From CAZYTX01 sp964650485 (GTDB lineage Bacteria; RBG-13-61-14; DATKZS01): a stretch of 37,906 nt of DNA. The position numbers were made by a program, and so were the translations under genes. Below the pieces are notes generated by a model that was not told the origin of the DNA, did no database searches, and saw only the letters and a program-made list of their open reading frames with translations. Positions 1-8,731 of the stretch are shown here, piece after piece. How positions within the stretch are numbered: position 1 is the first letter of the stretch; each line of letters starts with the position of its first letter. The DNA lies in assembly GCA_964650485.1 (NCBI GenBank), contig CAZYTX010000031.1:1-37906 (forward strand). Direction: 5' to 3'.

Positions 1-29
1 GCAAGGCCTCCGCCGTGTACGTGTCGGAC

Positions 30-162
30 GCCCTTTGTGCCTTGTTGCTTTAAAGCGCAGACCAGTGTAATCAAGGCCCCTGGAGATTACAACCACAAAG
101 ACACCAAGGAGGCAAAGAAGATTCCTTTCTTTAAATTAGTGCCCTTTGTGCCTTCGTGGTTT
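30..162. repeat. Imperfect inverted repeat with a third partial copy
   Basis: Bases 91-114 (starting AACCACAAAGACACC) are the imperfect reverse complement of about 139-162 (ending TGCCTTCGTGGTT), so the segment can fold into a long hairpin. A 14-base stretch, GCCCTTTGTGCCTT, occurs exactly twice, at 30-43 and 141-154. The segment lies downstream of the last gene of the minus-strand operon and holds no convincing coding sequence. It looks like a dispersed intergenic repeat that may also act as a transcript end. Seen in sequence; family membership is not tested. Confidence 0.5.
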
Positions 163-208
163 CAAAAAAACAGTTTCGGACCCCGGAGATTATTTTGGAC
201 AGCAGTGA

Positions 209-940
209 CTACTCTATTTTCCTTGCCATGTATAGCATGTACAGGGGCGGGTCGGGGATGGCGTGGTCGTACAGGGTGAGCCTTTTCTCCACCACGGTCT
301 CGAAGCCCATGCGGCGATAAAAGGGCACTGCCTGCCGGTTGTGGGAGGTGGTCCCCAGGTGCACGCCCTTGACCCCCCGGGCTTGAAGATAGTGGAAATA
401 CTCTTCCATCATCCGCTTTCCGATTCCCCGGCCTCGCAGGGCCGGGTCCGCGATGTTGGTGTGGAGGTGCGCCGGGTGCTCTTTTATTATCTCTCCCATT
501 GGCAGGTCGAACTCGCCTCTCATCCTGCTCCTTATCATGGCCCGGATGAACCGCACGTTCACCGGCCGGAGCCACCATGATGAGAGGACCATCTTCCTTA
601 AGATACCGGGCAGTATCTCCCTGTTGAACACCTTGATCTGCCGTCTTGTTTCCAGGCATCCCAGGAGGTGGCCCTGCACCTCCCCGCCGGCCTCGGCCAC
701 CAGGGCGCTCTCGGGCTCGTAGTCGGTCCAGTATTTCGTCCACAGGTCCGCGAAGACCTCCCTGCCGATGAAGACCGCCTCCTGCGGCTCGCCCAGGAAC
801 CCGGTCTCCGAGCACACCCGGCGCACAGCTTCCCGGTCCTCTGGCCGGTAACTCCTGATAGTATAGTTGAGCGGCTGTTTTGATACGGGCCTTGCCGGGT
901 GTTGGTGGGGTAGAGGGTCTTTTTCGCCGGGGTTTTGCAT
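209..940 (-). CDS. GNAT family N-acetyltransferase
   Basis: A 243-residue protein with the acetyl-CoA-binding motif A of the GNAT fold near residue 165 (ALRGRGIGKRMMEEYF) and the following HNRQAVPFYRRMGFE segment (motif B), where the conserved Tyr and Phe are typical. It would transfer an acetyl group from acetyl-CoA to an unknown amine; nothing in the sequence identifies the substrate. The ATG at 940 lies 7 bases after the kinase stop codon with no clear Shine-Dalgarno sequence, so translation may be coupled to the upstream gene. The first 25 or so residues precede the conserved domain, which begins near NYTIRSYRPEDREAV, so a later start cannot be excluded. It is the last gene of the ruv operon. 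Confidence 0.85.
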   Translation of the reverse strand: MQNPGEKDPLPHQHPARPVSKQPLNYTIRSYRPEDREAVRRVCSETGFLGEPQEAVFIGREVFADLWTKYWTDYEPESALVAEAGGEVQGHLLGCLETRRQIKVFNREILPGILRKMVLSSWWLRPVNVRFIRAMIRSRMRGEFDLPMGEIIKEHPAHLHTNIADPALRGRGIGKRMMEEYFHYLQARGVKGVHLGTTSHNRQAVPFYRRMGFETVVEKRLTLYDHAIPDPPLYMLYMARKIE

Positions 941-947
941 AAGGGTG

Positions 948-3350
948 TCAGGCGATCTTCTTCATGGCGTCAAAGAGCTCCCTGGCCTGCTGAAAGCGCT
1001 CCTCCGGCTTCTTCTGCATGCATTTCAGTATGATGCTGCTGAGCTCTTCGGGGACCTCGGGGTTTATGCTTTTGGCTTCCGGGGGCGGGGTGTGCACGTG
1101 GTGGTAGGAGGCGTCGCCCTGCATGAAGGGCAGCTTTCCGGTGGCCATCTCGAACATGGTGATGCCCAGCGAGTAGATGTCAGTGCGGTGGTCAATGTTC
1201 CTGCCCAGTGTCTGCTCCGGGCTCATGTAATAGGGTGTGCCCGAGGCGATGGTCTGGTAGCCCTTCACCTCCTCGATCACCTTTGCCAGTCCGAAGTCCA
1301 TGAGCTTGACCTGCTTCTCGTGGGTCCACATTATGTTCGAGCTCTTGATGTCCCTGTGCACCACCTTGCGGTTGTGGGCGTACTCCAGTGCCCTGCACAC
1401 CTGTCCGGCGATGATGAGCATCGCCCGCACCGGCAGGTGCCCCTCCTTGTTCAAGATGTCCTTTATCGTCTCGCCCTCCACGTACTCCATGGCTATGTAA
1501 TAGGTACTCGCCTCCTCGCCGGCGTCGTACACGGTTACTATGTTGGGGTGGTTGAGCCTGGCCGCGCTCTTGGCTTCCCTGAAGAAGTTCTTCAATGCCT
1601 GGGGGTGCTCTTTCAGGTTCGCCGGCAGCACCTTGTATGCCACGATCCTCTCCAGCACGCTGTCCTGTGCCTTGTACACGATGCCCATCCCGCCCCTGCC
1701 CAGCTCGTCCAGCATGGCGTACCTCTGGCTTTGGACCGGCTGTTCCGGGGCCGGGCCGGTCCCCTCCAGCCTGGAGACGGTGTCCTCCATGCTGGGCTCG
1801 GAGGGGGTGTCCAGCACTGTCTGGCTCCGCTTTATGGCGGAGAGCCTGTCGGCCACGTCCTTGTAATGGAAATCGAGCACCAGTATGTTCTCGAAGAGCC
1901 TTGCGGCCTCGTCCGCGTTGCCCATCCTCTCGTGGCAGGTGGCAAGCTGGTAGAATCTCTCCAGGTTGCTCCTTGACATCTCCTGGTCCTTGACCGATCG
2001 CTTGAAGTACTCGATGGACAGCTCCAGCATACCCTTTTCCCTGAAAATCTGACCCAGGAGCAGGGAAGCGGTCCTGTACTCCTCCATGTGCGGCTCCACC
2101 CTTTGAAGCACCTCGATGGCCTTGTCCAACAGCCCCCGCTCAAAGTAATTGCTGCCCGCGGCAATGTGGTCCCCCGCCTTCTCCAGGGCCTCCGCCTGGG
2201 CCGCGGCATTGCCGGCCCTGGCGTACATGGATGCCGCTGCCTGGAAATCCTCTTGTTTCTCGAGGCACTGGGCCGAGCGCTCGAAGAGCTCCTGCTTCTC
2301 GAACAGCCGCGCGGCCTCTTTATGCTCCCCCGCCTTGTCAAAGGCCTCGGCCGCGGGCGCGTACTCCTCGTTCTCTAGAAGTATGTGCGCTGCCCGGAGG
2401 TGCTCTCCCGCTTGCTCCAGGAATGGCACGGCCTCCCGGTCCCTGCCTATCTCGATGTAGTGTTCCGCCCGCAATGCCGCGGCCTTTTTTTCTTCCCCCG
2501 CCTGCTCGTAGCTTTCCGCGGCCTTCAGCCTGTCCCCGGCCTCGAGGAAGGCCTCGGCAGCCTCCACCTGCCGGCCGCCTTCCATGAGTGCCTGTGCCCG
2601 TTCCAAGGTCCATCCCCCGGCCTGGTAGGCCTCCACCGCTTTCTCCAGCCTGGACGCCTTGTAGAAAAGCTCGCCCGAGCGCCTGGCCATGAGCCGCAAA
2701 GGCATGCTGTCAACGGGCGAGACCCCCTCGGGGAGGCGCGTCTGCTCCTGGCCGTAGCTCCTCCACAGGGCCTCCGCTGCCCTGCTCCAGAGACTCACCT
2801 TTTCAAAGTGTTGCGCGGCCCTGCGAAACATTCCCTGCTCGAGGTATATCTGTGCGGCCTTCTCGTGGTCCCCGCCCCTGGCAAATGTCCTGGCCGCGCG
2901 CAATGGGTCCCCGGCCTCGAGGTAGGCCCTGGCCGCGGCCTGGAAGCTCTGGTTTTCAATGAACAGGGAGGCCGCCTTTTCAAAGTCCTTGCTTTCAAGA
3001 TAGGCTTTTGCCGCTTCATCTGTCTGGCCGTTCTTGAGGAACCCCTCGGCCGCCCGGATGAAATTGCCTCCCTTCTTATACAGCAGTGCGGCCTCTTCCC
3101 AGCTTTCAAGCTGGGCCATAAGGTCTCCGGCCAGCCGGAACGCCTCCACCCCTATGAGCTCCTGGGCCTTCTTCTCGATCCACCTCTTGCTCTTGTTCTC
3201 GATGTTTATCCTTACCGGATAGTCGGCCAGCTTCTGCTCCCTCCTGTAGAGCACCAGGAAATAGAGGAGCAACAGCCCGGCGGAGGCTGCAAAAGCGCCG
3301 AGCAGTGTTTCCTGCCCCAGCATCTGCACTTCGTAGAGGACCTGCATCAT
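948..3350 (-). CDS. Membrane-anchored TPR-repeat Ser/Thr protein kinase
   Basis: An 800-residue protein with three parts. There is one hydrophobic segment at about residues 13-35. A long alpha-helical repeat region follows (about 70-530), with recurring patterns such as EKAASLFIENQ and AARAYLEAGD, in the TPR/solenoid style. A Hanks-type kinase domain occupies about 544-800. The kinase has the glycine loop GRGGMG, a lysine in VAYK (usually VAIK), the catalytic loop HRDIKSSN, MDFG and the APE-like SPEQ, so it should be active. The reading frame is open much further upstream, but the ATG at 3350 is chosen because it overlaps the queH stop codon (ATGA), has GGTGGA just upstream and begins a normal membrane anchor. 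The catalytic domain is expected in the cytoplasm. Partners are unknown; a separate protein at 18715-20103 has the same repeat style with a cyclic-nucleotide-binding domain. Confidence 0.88.
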   Translation of the reverse strand: MMQVLYEVQMLGQETLLGAFAASAGLLLLYFLVLYRREQKLADYPVRINIENKSKRWIEKKAQELIGVEAFRLAGDLMAQLESWEEAALLYKKGGNFIRAAEGFLKNGQTDEAAKAYLESKDFEKAASLFIENQSFQAAARAYLEAGDPLRAARTFARGGDHEKAAQIYLEQGMFRRAAQHFEKVSLWSRAAEALWRSYGQEQTRLPEGVSPVDSMPLRLMARRSGELFYKASRLEKAVEAYQAGGWTLERAQALMEGGRQVEAAEAFLEAGDRLKAAESYEQAGEEKKAAALRAEHYIEIGRDREAVPFLEQAGEHLRAAHILLENEEYAPAAEAFDKAGEHKEAARLFEKQELFERSAQCLEKQEDFQAAASMYARAGNAAAQAEALEKAGDHIAAGSNYFERGLLDKAIEVLQRVEPHMEEYRTASLLLGQIFREKGMLELSIEYFKRSVKDQEMSRSNLERFYQLATCHERMGNADEAARLFENILVLDFHYKDVADRLSAIKRSQTVLDTPSEPSMEDTVSRLEGTGPAPEQPVQSQRYAMLDELGRGGMGIVYKAQDSVLERIVAYKVLPANLKEHPQALKNFFREAKSAARLNHPNIVTVYDAGEEASTYYIAMEYVEGETIKDILNKEGHLPVRAMLIIAGQVCRALEYAHNRKVVHRDIKSSNIMWTHEKQVKLMDFGLAKVIEEVKGYQTIASGTPYYMSPEQTLGRNIDHRTDIYSLGITMFEMATGKLPFMQGDASYHHVHTPPPEAKSINPEVPEELSSIILKCMQKKPEERFQQARELFDAMKKIA

Positions 3351-3907
3351 TCCACCCGTTTCCCGCTGCCGTTCCCCGGCGGCCCCAGGAACCGGTCGCG
3401 TTCGCTGAGCAGGCAACCGCACCAGTTCTGCCTGTAAAGTCCCATTTGCTTGCTTCCCTGTATCCCTGCTTTCCACCCCTTCCTGAAGTCCCGGTAAAGG
3501 AGAGGCACGCCCGCCTCCTCGGCCGCGGCCTCGCAAAGCTCGCGGACCAGCTCGTGGTCCTGAAGCTTCGAGTAGAGCAGGGTGGTGGTGAAGGCATCGA
3601 ACCTGCCGCGCCTTGCCAGCCGGGCCGCGCTTTCCAGCCGGTTGCTGTAACAGAGCCTGCACCTTTGTGACTCCCTGAAGGCCACCATGCGTATCCATGC
3701 TTCAGGGTCGTATTCATCATCCGCGATAAGAGGGACATCCCTTTTATCCGCGAATGTTTTCATTGACTCCAGCCTCTTTTCAAACTCCTTGTAGGGGTGG
3801 ATATTGGGGTTTTTGAAATAAAGTCTCAGATCAAACCCCTCCGCCTGGAGCGCGTCCACCGGGTAGACGCTGCAGGGACCGCAGCAGGCATGCACCAGCA
3901 CCTTCAT
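3347..3907 (-). CDS. queH: Epoxyqueuosine reductase QueH
   Basis: A 186-residue DUF208/QueH protein. QueH catalyses the last step of queuosine synthesis in tRNA, reducing epoxyqueuosine to queuosine. It is the non-cobalamin alternative to QueG and is common in anaerobes. The diagnostic cysteine motifs are present: HACCGPCS at residues 7-14, CRLCYSN in the middle and NWCGCL near the C-terminus, which provide iron-sulfur and redox cysteines. The open frame extends upstream into the pentapeptide gene, but the ATG at 3907 overlaps that gene's stop (ATGA) and gives the family's usual N-terminus MKVLVHACCGPC. Its own stop overlaps the kinase start in the same way, so the three genes are translationally coupled. 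Confidence 0.93.
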   Translation of the reverse strand: MKVLVHACCGPCSVYPVDALQAEGFDLRLYFKNPNIHPYKEFEKRLESMKTFADKRDVPLIADDEYDPEAWIRMVAFRESQRCRLCYSNRLESAARLARRGRFDAFTTTLLYSKLQDHELVRELCEAAAEEAGVPLLYRDFRKGWKAGIQGSKQMGLYRQNWCGCLLSERDRFLGPPGNGSGKRVE

Positions 3908-5670
3908 CTCTGAGAATCCCACACCGGCACGCCCAGCCACCAGAGCACGGCCATGGCCGCGGCCAAAAGGAAGATGTTCATGCAGGATATGAAGGTGTTG
4001 GCCTTGAAAAGCCGCCTTTCCCTGCCCTCGCTCTTTCTGGAGGTCAGAAGCCCCAGCAGGAACGCTACGGCTGACAATGTCATTCCCGCGGATGCACCCG
4101 TCCCCATGGTGAACGCCCCCAAAAAGCCTATGCCACCCCCGCTTAATGCCAGCAGAGGCGTAAAAATAAAATTCAGCGGCCCCGCAAGCATGGCGATGAA
4201 AAGGGCCAGGTATACCGGCCTTGATCGCCGTCCCAGTATCAGCGCCCCCAGCTCCTGCTGCTTGCAGGACTTGCATGAGCCGTCCCGCTCCAGCCTGGAG
4301 CCGCACACCGTGCATCGCGGCGCCCTCTCCTTCCTGTTTATCTTCGCTCCCTCCAGCATGGCGCCGGTAAGGTTTGCGCCATCCATCCGTATCTCCATAA
4401 ACTCGGCGTCTGTGAGGTTTGCTCCCGTTAGTATGGCCCTGTCCATTGAGGCGTTTCTCATCAGGGTGCGCGAGAGGTTTGCGTTTTGCAGGTTTGCCCT
4501 GGACAGGTCAGCCCGGTCGAGCCTTGCGCCCGAGAGGTTGGCGCTCCTCATGTTGGTCCTCGCAAGCCTGGCGCCGGTGAGGTTTGCTCCGCCCAGGCCG
4601 GCGCGTCCGAGGTCCGCGCCTGACAGCTCCGCGTATGAGAGGTCCGCGCCTGAAAGGTTAGTGCCTGAGAGGTTGGCCGCGGCCAGCTCCGCGGCCTTCA
4701 TGTTGGCCTGGCTGAGGTCCAGGCCGGGAATAACAAGGCCGTTCATGCGGGCGGCCTCCAGGTCCACGCCCGAAAGCTGGGAGTCCGCGAGCGAGGCCCC
4801 TGAGAGGTCCGCGCAGTAAAAGCCGCAGGCGGAGATTTCCGCGGAGTCGAACCCTGCCTCCATGAGCTTCGCCCCCTGGAACTGGCATCCAATAAATACA
4901 GCTTTGCTTGCATTCACCTGGCTGAGCCTGGCGCCGGCGAGGTCAACGGCGCACCAGCTTATGTCTTCAAGGTTTGCCCCGGAGAGGTCTGCGCCCTTTA
5001 GGAAGCACTCGTGAAGCTCTGAGCCTGAGAGGTTTGCGCCTGAGAGCAGTGCCCCTTCCGCCTGTATGTTTTTCCCCCGGGCCCGGGAGAGGTCTGCGGA
5101 GTCCAGCCTGGCCTCTTGTAGGTTTGTGCCTGAAAGCTTTGCACCGGAAAGCCTTGCGTTCCTTAAAGATGTCCTTGAAAGGTCCAGGCCGGAGAGGTCC
5201 TGGGATTCGAGGTTTATCTCGGAAAGCGTTGCGTTCGTGAGCATTGCTCCTTTCAACTGCTCCGGTCCAATCATTGCCCCTGTGAGGTCAGCGTCTTCAA
5301 AGGAGGAGTCCGTTATTCTGGCGCCCCGGAGGTCGGTCTTTGCAAACCTGCTGCCTGCCAGGTCGGAGTGGTAGAAAAGCGCGTCCTCGGTTCCCGCGGC
5401 CTCGAAATCGGACTCCTTTATCTCGCACTGGTGGAACACGCAATGGCCCAGGAAAGCGCCCCTGAATGAGGCCTTTGCAAGCCCGCACTCGCGGAAGCTG
5501 GCCCCTGAAAGCTCGGCGTACGAAAAGTCGGCCCCTGAAAGGTCGCACCTTTCAAAGACCGCGTTCTCGAGGCTGCGCCTTGAAAAGTCTAGTTCGATTA
5601 AGGTCTCGCCGGTTACGCTCTCGCCCCGGGCGACCATCTCTTCAATGTAGTTTGCGTCCCTTTGTTCCAT
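3904..5670 (-). CDS. Long pentapeptide-repeat protein with zinc ribbon and membrane tail
   Basis: A 588-residue protein. Residues about 25-440 are almost continuous pentapeptide repeats of the A(D/N)LSG type, roughly 80 units, which should form a right-handed quadrilateral beta-helix of about 20 coils. They are followed by a four-cysteine zinc-ribbon-like segment (CTVCGSRL, then CKSC) and by three or four hydrophobic helices up to the C-terminus. The helix would therefore be anchored at the membrane through its C-terminal end. Some pentapeptide proteins mimic DNA and bind gyrase (Qnr, MfpA), but these are shorter and lack the membrane part, so that role is not claimed. The gene sits between ruvB (9 bases upstream) and queH (4-base overlap). 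No function can be named. Confidence 0.85.
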   Translation of the reverse strand: MEQRDANYIEEMVARGESVTGETLIELDFSRRSLENAVFERCDLSGADFSYAELSGASFRECGLAKASFRGAFLGHCVFHQCEIKESDFEAAGTEDALFYHSDLAGSRFAKTDLRGARITDSSFEDADLTGAMIGPEQLKGAMLTNATLSEINLESQDLSGLDLSRTSLRNARLSGAKLSGTNLQEARLDSADLSRARGKNIQAEGALLSGANLSGSELHECFLKGADLSGANLEDISWCAVDLAGARLSQVNASKAVFIGCQFQGAKLMEAGFDSAEISACGFYCADLSGASLADSQLSGVDLEAARMNGLVIPGLDLSQANMKAAELAAANLSGTNLSGADLSYAELSGADLGRAGLGGANLTGARLARTNMRSANLSGARLDRADLSRANLQNANLSRTLMRNASMDRAILTGANLTDAEFMEIRMDGANLTGAMLEGAKINRKERAPRCTVCGSRLERDGSCKSCKQQELGALILGRRSRPVYLALFIAMLAGPLNFIFTPLLALSGGGIGFLGAFTMGTGASAGMTLSAVAFLLGLLTSRKSEGRERRLFKANTFISCMNIFLLAAAMAVLWWLGVPVWDSQR

Positions 5671-5679
5671 GTCGCTCGA

Positions 5680-6708
5680 TCAATCGAAGAGCCCCGGCAG
5701 GGTCCCTGCCGGCGGCTTCATTTTGAAGTGCTTGTAAGCGCGGGGACTTACGCACCTTCCCTGCCTGGTCCTGTTTACGAACCCGATTTTTAAAAGGTAT
5801 GGCTCGACCACGTCCACCAAAGTGCCGGACTCCTCGTTCAGTGTGGCTGCAATGGCCTCGATCCCCACCGGGCCGCCATTATAGTAGTCCATGATGGTGA
5901 GTAAAAACTTTCGGTCGAGCTCATCAAGACCGGTCTGGTCCACGCCCTCGACCTCGAGCGCCTTCTTGGCCACCTCCTGGTTGATCTTCCCGTCCGCGCG
6001 CACCTGTGCATAGTCCCGGACCCTTCTTAGCAGACGGTTAGCGGTCCTGGGGGTCCCCCTTGATCTTTGTGCCATGAGTTCGAGCGCCTCATGGTCAGCC
6101 TCGATTTCCAGGAGCCTCGCGGACCTCTCCAGCACCGAGAATATCTCCTCTGCGGGGTAGAAGTCCAGGTGATGGAATATGCCGAACCTCTCGCGCAGGG
6201 GCGCGGACACCAGCCCGGCCCTGGTGGTGGCCCCGATCAGGGTGAAGGGCCGAAGCGGCACGTTGATGGTCTTGGCATACATGCCCTTGTCAACCACGAA
6301 GTCCACCTTGAAGTCCTCCATGGCCGGGTATATGAACTCCTCCACCGCGCTGTAGAGCCGGTGGATCTCGTCTATGAATAGCACGTCCCCCTGTTCCAGG
6401 TTGGTGAGTACGCCCATGAGGTCACCCGGCCTCTGCAGGGCCGGGCCGGACGAGCACACCAGCTTGCCTTCCATCTCCGCGGCGATTATGTGTGCCAGGG
6501 TGGTCTTTCCCAGTCCGGGCGGCCCGTGGAAGAGCACGTGCTCCAGGGGCTCTCCCCTTGCAATGGCGGCCTGTGTGGCTATCTCGAGCTTCTCCACCAC
6601 CTCCTTCTGCCCGATGTACTCGGAGAGGCTCTTGGGCCGCAGGGTCCACCCGAAGGCCTCTTCCTCGGGAGACGCCGGCTTGCCGGATATGATCCTGTCA
6701 ACGCTCAC
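5680..6708 (-). CDS. ruvB: Holliday junction branch migration ATPase RuvB
   Basis: A 342-residue protein of normal length for RuvB, the hexameric AAA+ motor that drives branch migration of Holliday junctions with RuvA. Visible motifs are the Walker A GPPGLGKTT, the Walker B DEIHRL, sensor I GATTRAG, the arginine-finger region APLRERFG and the C-terminal winged-helix domain with TRQGR. Translation starts at a GTG at 6708 that overlaps the ruvA stop codon (GTGA), as expected for coupled ruvA-ruvB. The pentapeptide gene follows after 9 bases. Confidence 0.97.
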   Translation of the reverse strand: MSVDRIISGKPASPEEEAFGWTLRPKSLSEYIGQKEVVEKLEIATQAAIARGEPLEHVLFHGPPGLGKTTLAHIIAAEMEGKLVCSSGPALQRPGDLMGVLTNLEQGDVLFIDEIHRLYSAVEEFIYPAMEDFKVDFVVDKGMYAKTINVPLRPFTLIGATTRAGLVSAPLRERFGIFHHLDFYPAEEIFSVLERSARLLEIEADHEALELMAQRSRGTPRTANRLLRRVRDYAQVRADGKINQEVAKKALEVEGVDQTGLDELDRKFLLTIMDYYNGGPVGIEAIAATLNEESGTLVDVVEPYLLKIGFVNRTRQGRCVSPRAYKHFKMKPPAGTLPGLFD

Positions 6709-7334
6709 CTTACGGCCCCGCTACCGGTCTCCTTGAACACCGCCTGCACTATCTCCTCGGAGGATGCCAGGCCGGGCTGCTTTTTCCTGACCCGGCTCAC
6801 GAGTTGCTCAGCCTCGTTCCTCTTGTACGCGAGCTGCATCAGCACCTCGATGGCCTCCTCCTCCATCTCGCCCCAGGATGACGCATGTGCCCTTGCCTCG
6901 GCCTCGGCCATGAACTCAAGCACCTTGCCCTTGAGGCTCGCTATCACCTTGTCCACGGTGCGGCCGCCCATGCCCGGCAACTGAGCCAGGGCCGCCCTGT
7001 CCTCGCGCTCGATGGCGGAGGCTATCTCCGCGGGGGTCGCCACCATGGTCTTCAATGCCTTCCTGGCGCCCAGTCCCGGGACCTTGAGCAGAGACGCGTA
7101 GAACATCTTCTCCGCCTCGGTCAGAAACCCCACCAGCCTGGGTGACAGGGCCGAGCCCCCGTGGCTTCCCTCCAGGTAGTGCATCACGAACAGCTCGACC
7201 TCCGTGCCCTTTGACTTGCGCAACTCGTTCTCAAGATAAGTGGGCACCATGACCTCGTAGACCAGCTCTCCCGCGCGAAGCTCCACCCTGTTCTCGGTCA
7301 CGGTCTCGAGAATGCCGCTGACCCGGCTTATCAT
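6705..7334 (-). CDS. ruvA: Holliday junction DNA-binding subunit RuvA
   Basis: A 209-residue protein. RuvA forms the tetramer that holds the four-way junction open for RuvB. The N-terminal OB-fold (residues 1-65), the helix-hairpin-helix pair (LLKVPGLGARKALK and LAQLPGMGGRTVDKV) and the C-terminal three-helix domain (about 150-205) that contacts RuvB are all recognisable. The frame is open 12 codons upstream, but the ATG at 7334 gives the normal start MISRVSGILE and overlaps the ruvC stop (ATGA). Confidence 0.96.
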   Translation of the reverse strand: MISRVSGILETVTENRVELRAGELVYEVMVPTYLENELRKSKGTEVELFVMHYLEGSHGGSALSPRLVGFLTEAEKMFYASLLKVPGLGARKALKTMVATPAEIASAIEREDRAALAQLPGMGGRTVDKVIASLKGKVLEFMAEAEARAHASSWGEMEEEAIEVLMQLAYKRNEAEQLVSRVRKKQPGLASSEEIVQAVFKETGSGAVR

Positions 7335-7819
7335 ATAACTTCCCGCCGGCACACAACGTTTGCGTGGCACAGCGCCACTGCCAGGGCGTCGGCCACGTCG
7401 GGCGGCTCCGGGACCTCGGGTATAGAGAGCGCCGACATTATGGCCCTCTGCATCTGTGCCTTGGATGCGCGCCCGTTCCCTGTGAGCGACTTCTTGATCC
7501 TGGTTGCCTGGTAATCAATCACTTCGAGGTCCCTGCCTGCCGCCGCGGAGAGCACCACCCCCCGGGCGTGTCCCATGAGTATTGCCGTCCTGGGGTGCCT
7601 GTAATGCGAGTAAAGGGACTCGACCACCACTATGGCGGGGTCTACGGAGTCCATTACGGCTTCCAGACCGCTTGCGAGCTCGCAGAGCCTCTCGGCCAGA
7701 GCCCCCTTGTCCTGGGTGCGAATAACCCCGGCCTCCACCAGCACGGAAGCGTTTCCGTTCAAGCTGACTGCGCCGTAGCCGGTGCATCGAAGCCCAGGAT
7801 CAATCCCCAAGATCAGCAT
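7331..7819 (-). CDS. ruvC: Holliday junction resolvase RuvC
   Basis: A 162-residue endonuclease that cuts Holliday junctions symmetrically with two metal ions. The acidic catalytic residues are in place: Asp in LGIDPG near the N-terminus, Glu in VVVESLYSHYR, and the Asp pair in PPDVADALAVALCH near the C-terminus. The ATG at 7819 is preferred over the TTG one codon upstream; a GAGG lies 7 bases before it, next to the yebC stop. The order ruvC-ruvA-ruvB is the common one. Confidence 0.96.
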   Translation of the reverse strand: MLILGIDPGLRCTGYGAVSLNGNASVLVEAGVIRTQDKGALAERLCELASGLEAVMDSVDPAIVVVESLYSHYRHPRTAILMGHARGVVLSAAAGRDLEVIDYQATRIKKSLTGNGRASKAQMQRAIMSALSIPEVPEPPDVADALAVALCHANVVCRREVI

Positions 7820-7828
7820 CAACCAGCC

Positions 7829-8578
7829 TCAGGCTGAGAGCCTCTCCATCTCCTCGTCCGAAATATCGAAGTTGGCGTACACGTTCTGCACGTCGTCGTG
7901 GTCTTCGAACGCCTCCATGAGCTTTATCATCTGCTCGGCATCCTTTCCGGAGAGCTTGACCGTGGTCTGGGGTATCATTGACACCTGGGCCATGGTCACG
8001 GGTATGCCCTTGTCATCGAACGTCTTCTTTACAGCCTCGAATTCCTGGGGGTCGGTGATGACCTCCCAGCTCTCGCCCGCGTCCTGCACGTCGTCCGCGC
8101 CCGCGTCCAGGGCCGCCTCCATTACCGTGTCCTCGTCCCCGGCTTCCTTTTCCACCACGATGAGCCCGCGTTTCTCGAACATCCATGACACGCAACCCGC
8201 CTCGCCCATCTTGCCGTTGTGCCGGTCCAGCACGTGCCTCACCTCGGCCACGGTGCGCTTCCTGTTGTCGGTCATGGTCTCCACCATCAGCGCCACACCA
8301 GCGGGGCCGTAGCCCTCGAAGGATATCTCCTCGATGGCGTCGGCTTCGCCTCCCCCTGCGCCCTTCTTGATGGCCCGCTCGATGTTGTCGTTCGGCATAT
8401 TGGCCGCCTTGGCGGTCATGACGGCCTGGCGGAGACGGGGGTTTGACTCGGGGTCCGCTCCTCCCAGCCGGGCCGCTATCTGAAGCTCCCGGATGAGCCT
8501 GCTGAATATCTTGCCCCTTTTCTGGTCCTCCTTGGCCTTCTTGTGCCTGATGCTGTGCCATTTACTGTGTCCTGACAT
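7829..8578 (-). CDS. yebC: YebC/PmpR-family translation/transcription factor
   Basis: A 249-residue member of the YebC/PmpR (DUF28/TACO1) family. The N-terminal signature MSGHSKWHSIRHKKAKED is nearly invariant, and MPNDNIERAIKKGAGG follows at about 55-70. Family members have been described both as DNA-binding regulators of ruv and quorum genes and as factors that help ribosomes through difficult polypeptide stretches. The sequence does not decide between the two. It is the first gene of the ruv operon, 9 bases before ruvC, with AAGGAG before the ATG and a promoter 37-65 bases upstream of the start codon. Confidence 0.96.
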   Translation of the reverse strand: MSGHSKWHSIRHKKAKEDQKRGKIFSRLIRELQIAARLGGADPESNPRLRQAVMTAKAANMPNDNIERAIKKGAGGGEADAIEEISFEGYGPAGVALMVETMTDNRKRTVAEVRHVLDRHNGKMGEAGCVSWMFEKRGLIVVEKEAGDEDTVMEAALDAGADDVQDAGESWEVITDPQEFEAVKKTFDDKGIPVTMAQVSMIPQTTVKLSGKDAEQMIKLMEAFEDHDDVQNVYANFDISDEEMERLSA

Positions 8579-8614
8579 GTAGGTGTCTCCTTTTCTATCT
8601 CAACGTCTAAAAGA

Positions 8615-8643
8615 ATTTTAGCACCCGGCGAAACCCATATCAA
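8615..8643 (-). promoter_or_regulatory. Sigma70-type promoter for the yebC-ruvCAB operon
   Basis: On the minus strand there is TTGATA (8643-8638), a 17-base spacer and TAAAAT (8620-8615). Transcription should start near 8608, giving a leader of about 30 nt before the yebC ATG. The match to consensus and the spacing are good; no operator is evident. Confidence 0.65.
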
Positions 8644-8731
8644 GCTTTGCAGGGGCGCTTGAGAGGCGGTTTTGTCAAAAACATAACTCTTGTTTCGCAC
8701 AGGGGCGCGGAGGACACCGAGATGATTTTTT

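Noticed and set aside
867..1976. Long plus-strand open frame opposite the kinase
   Set aside because: It is a shadow of the GC-rich minus-strand gene, with a His/Val/Leu-rich composition and no family resemblance.
3351..3698. N-terminal extension of the kinase reading frame
   Set aside because: It overlaps most of queH in another frame and is low-complexity; the ATG at 3350 has a ribosome site and a membrane anchor.
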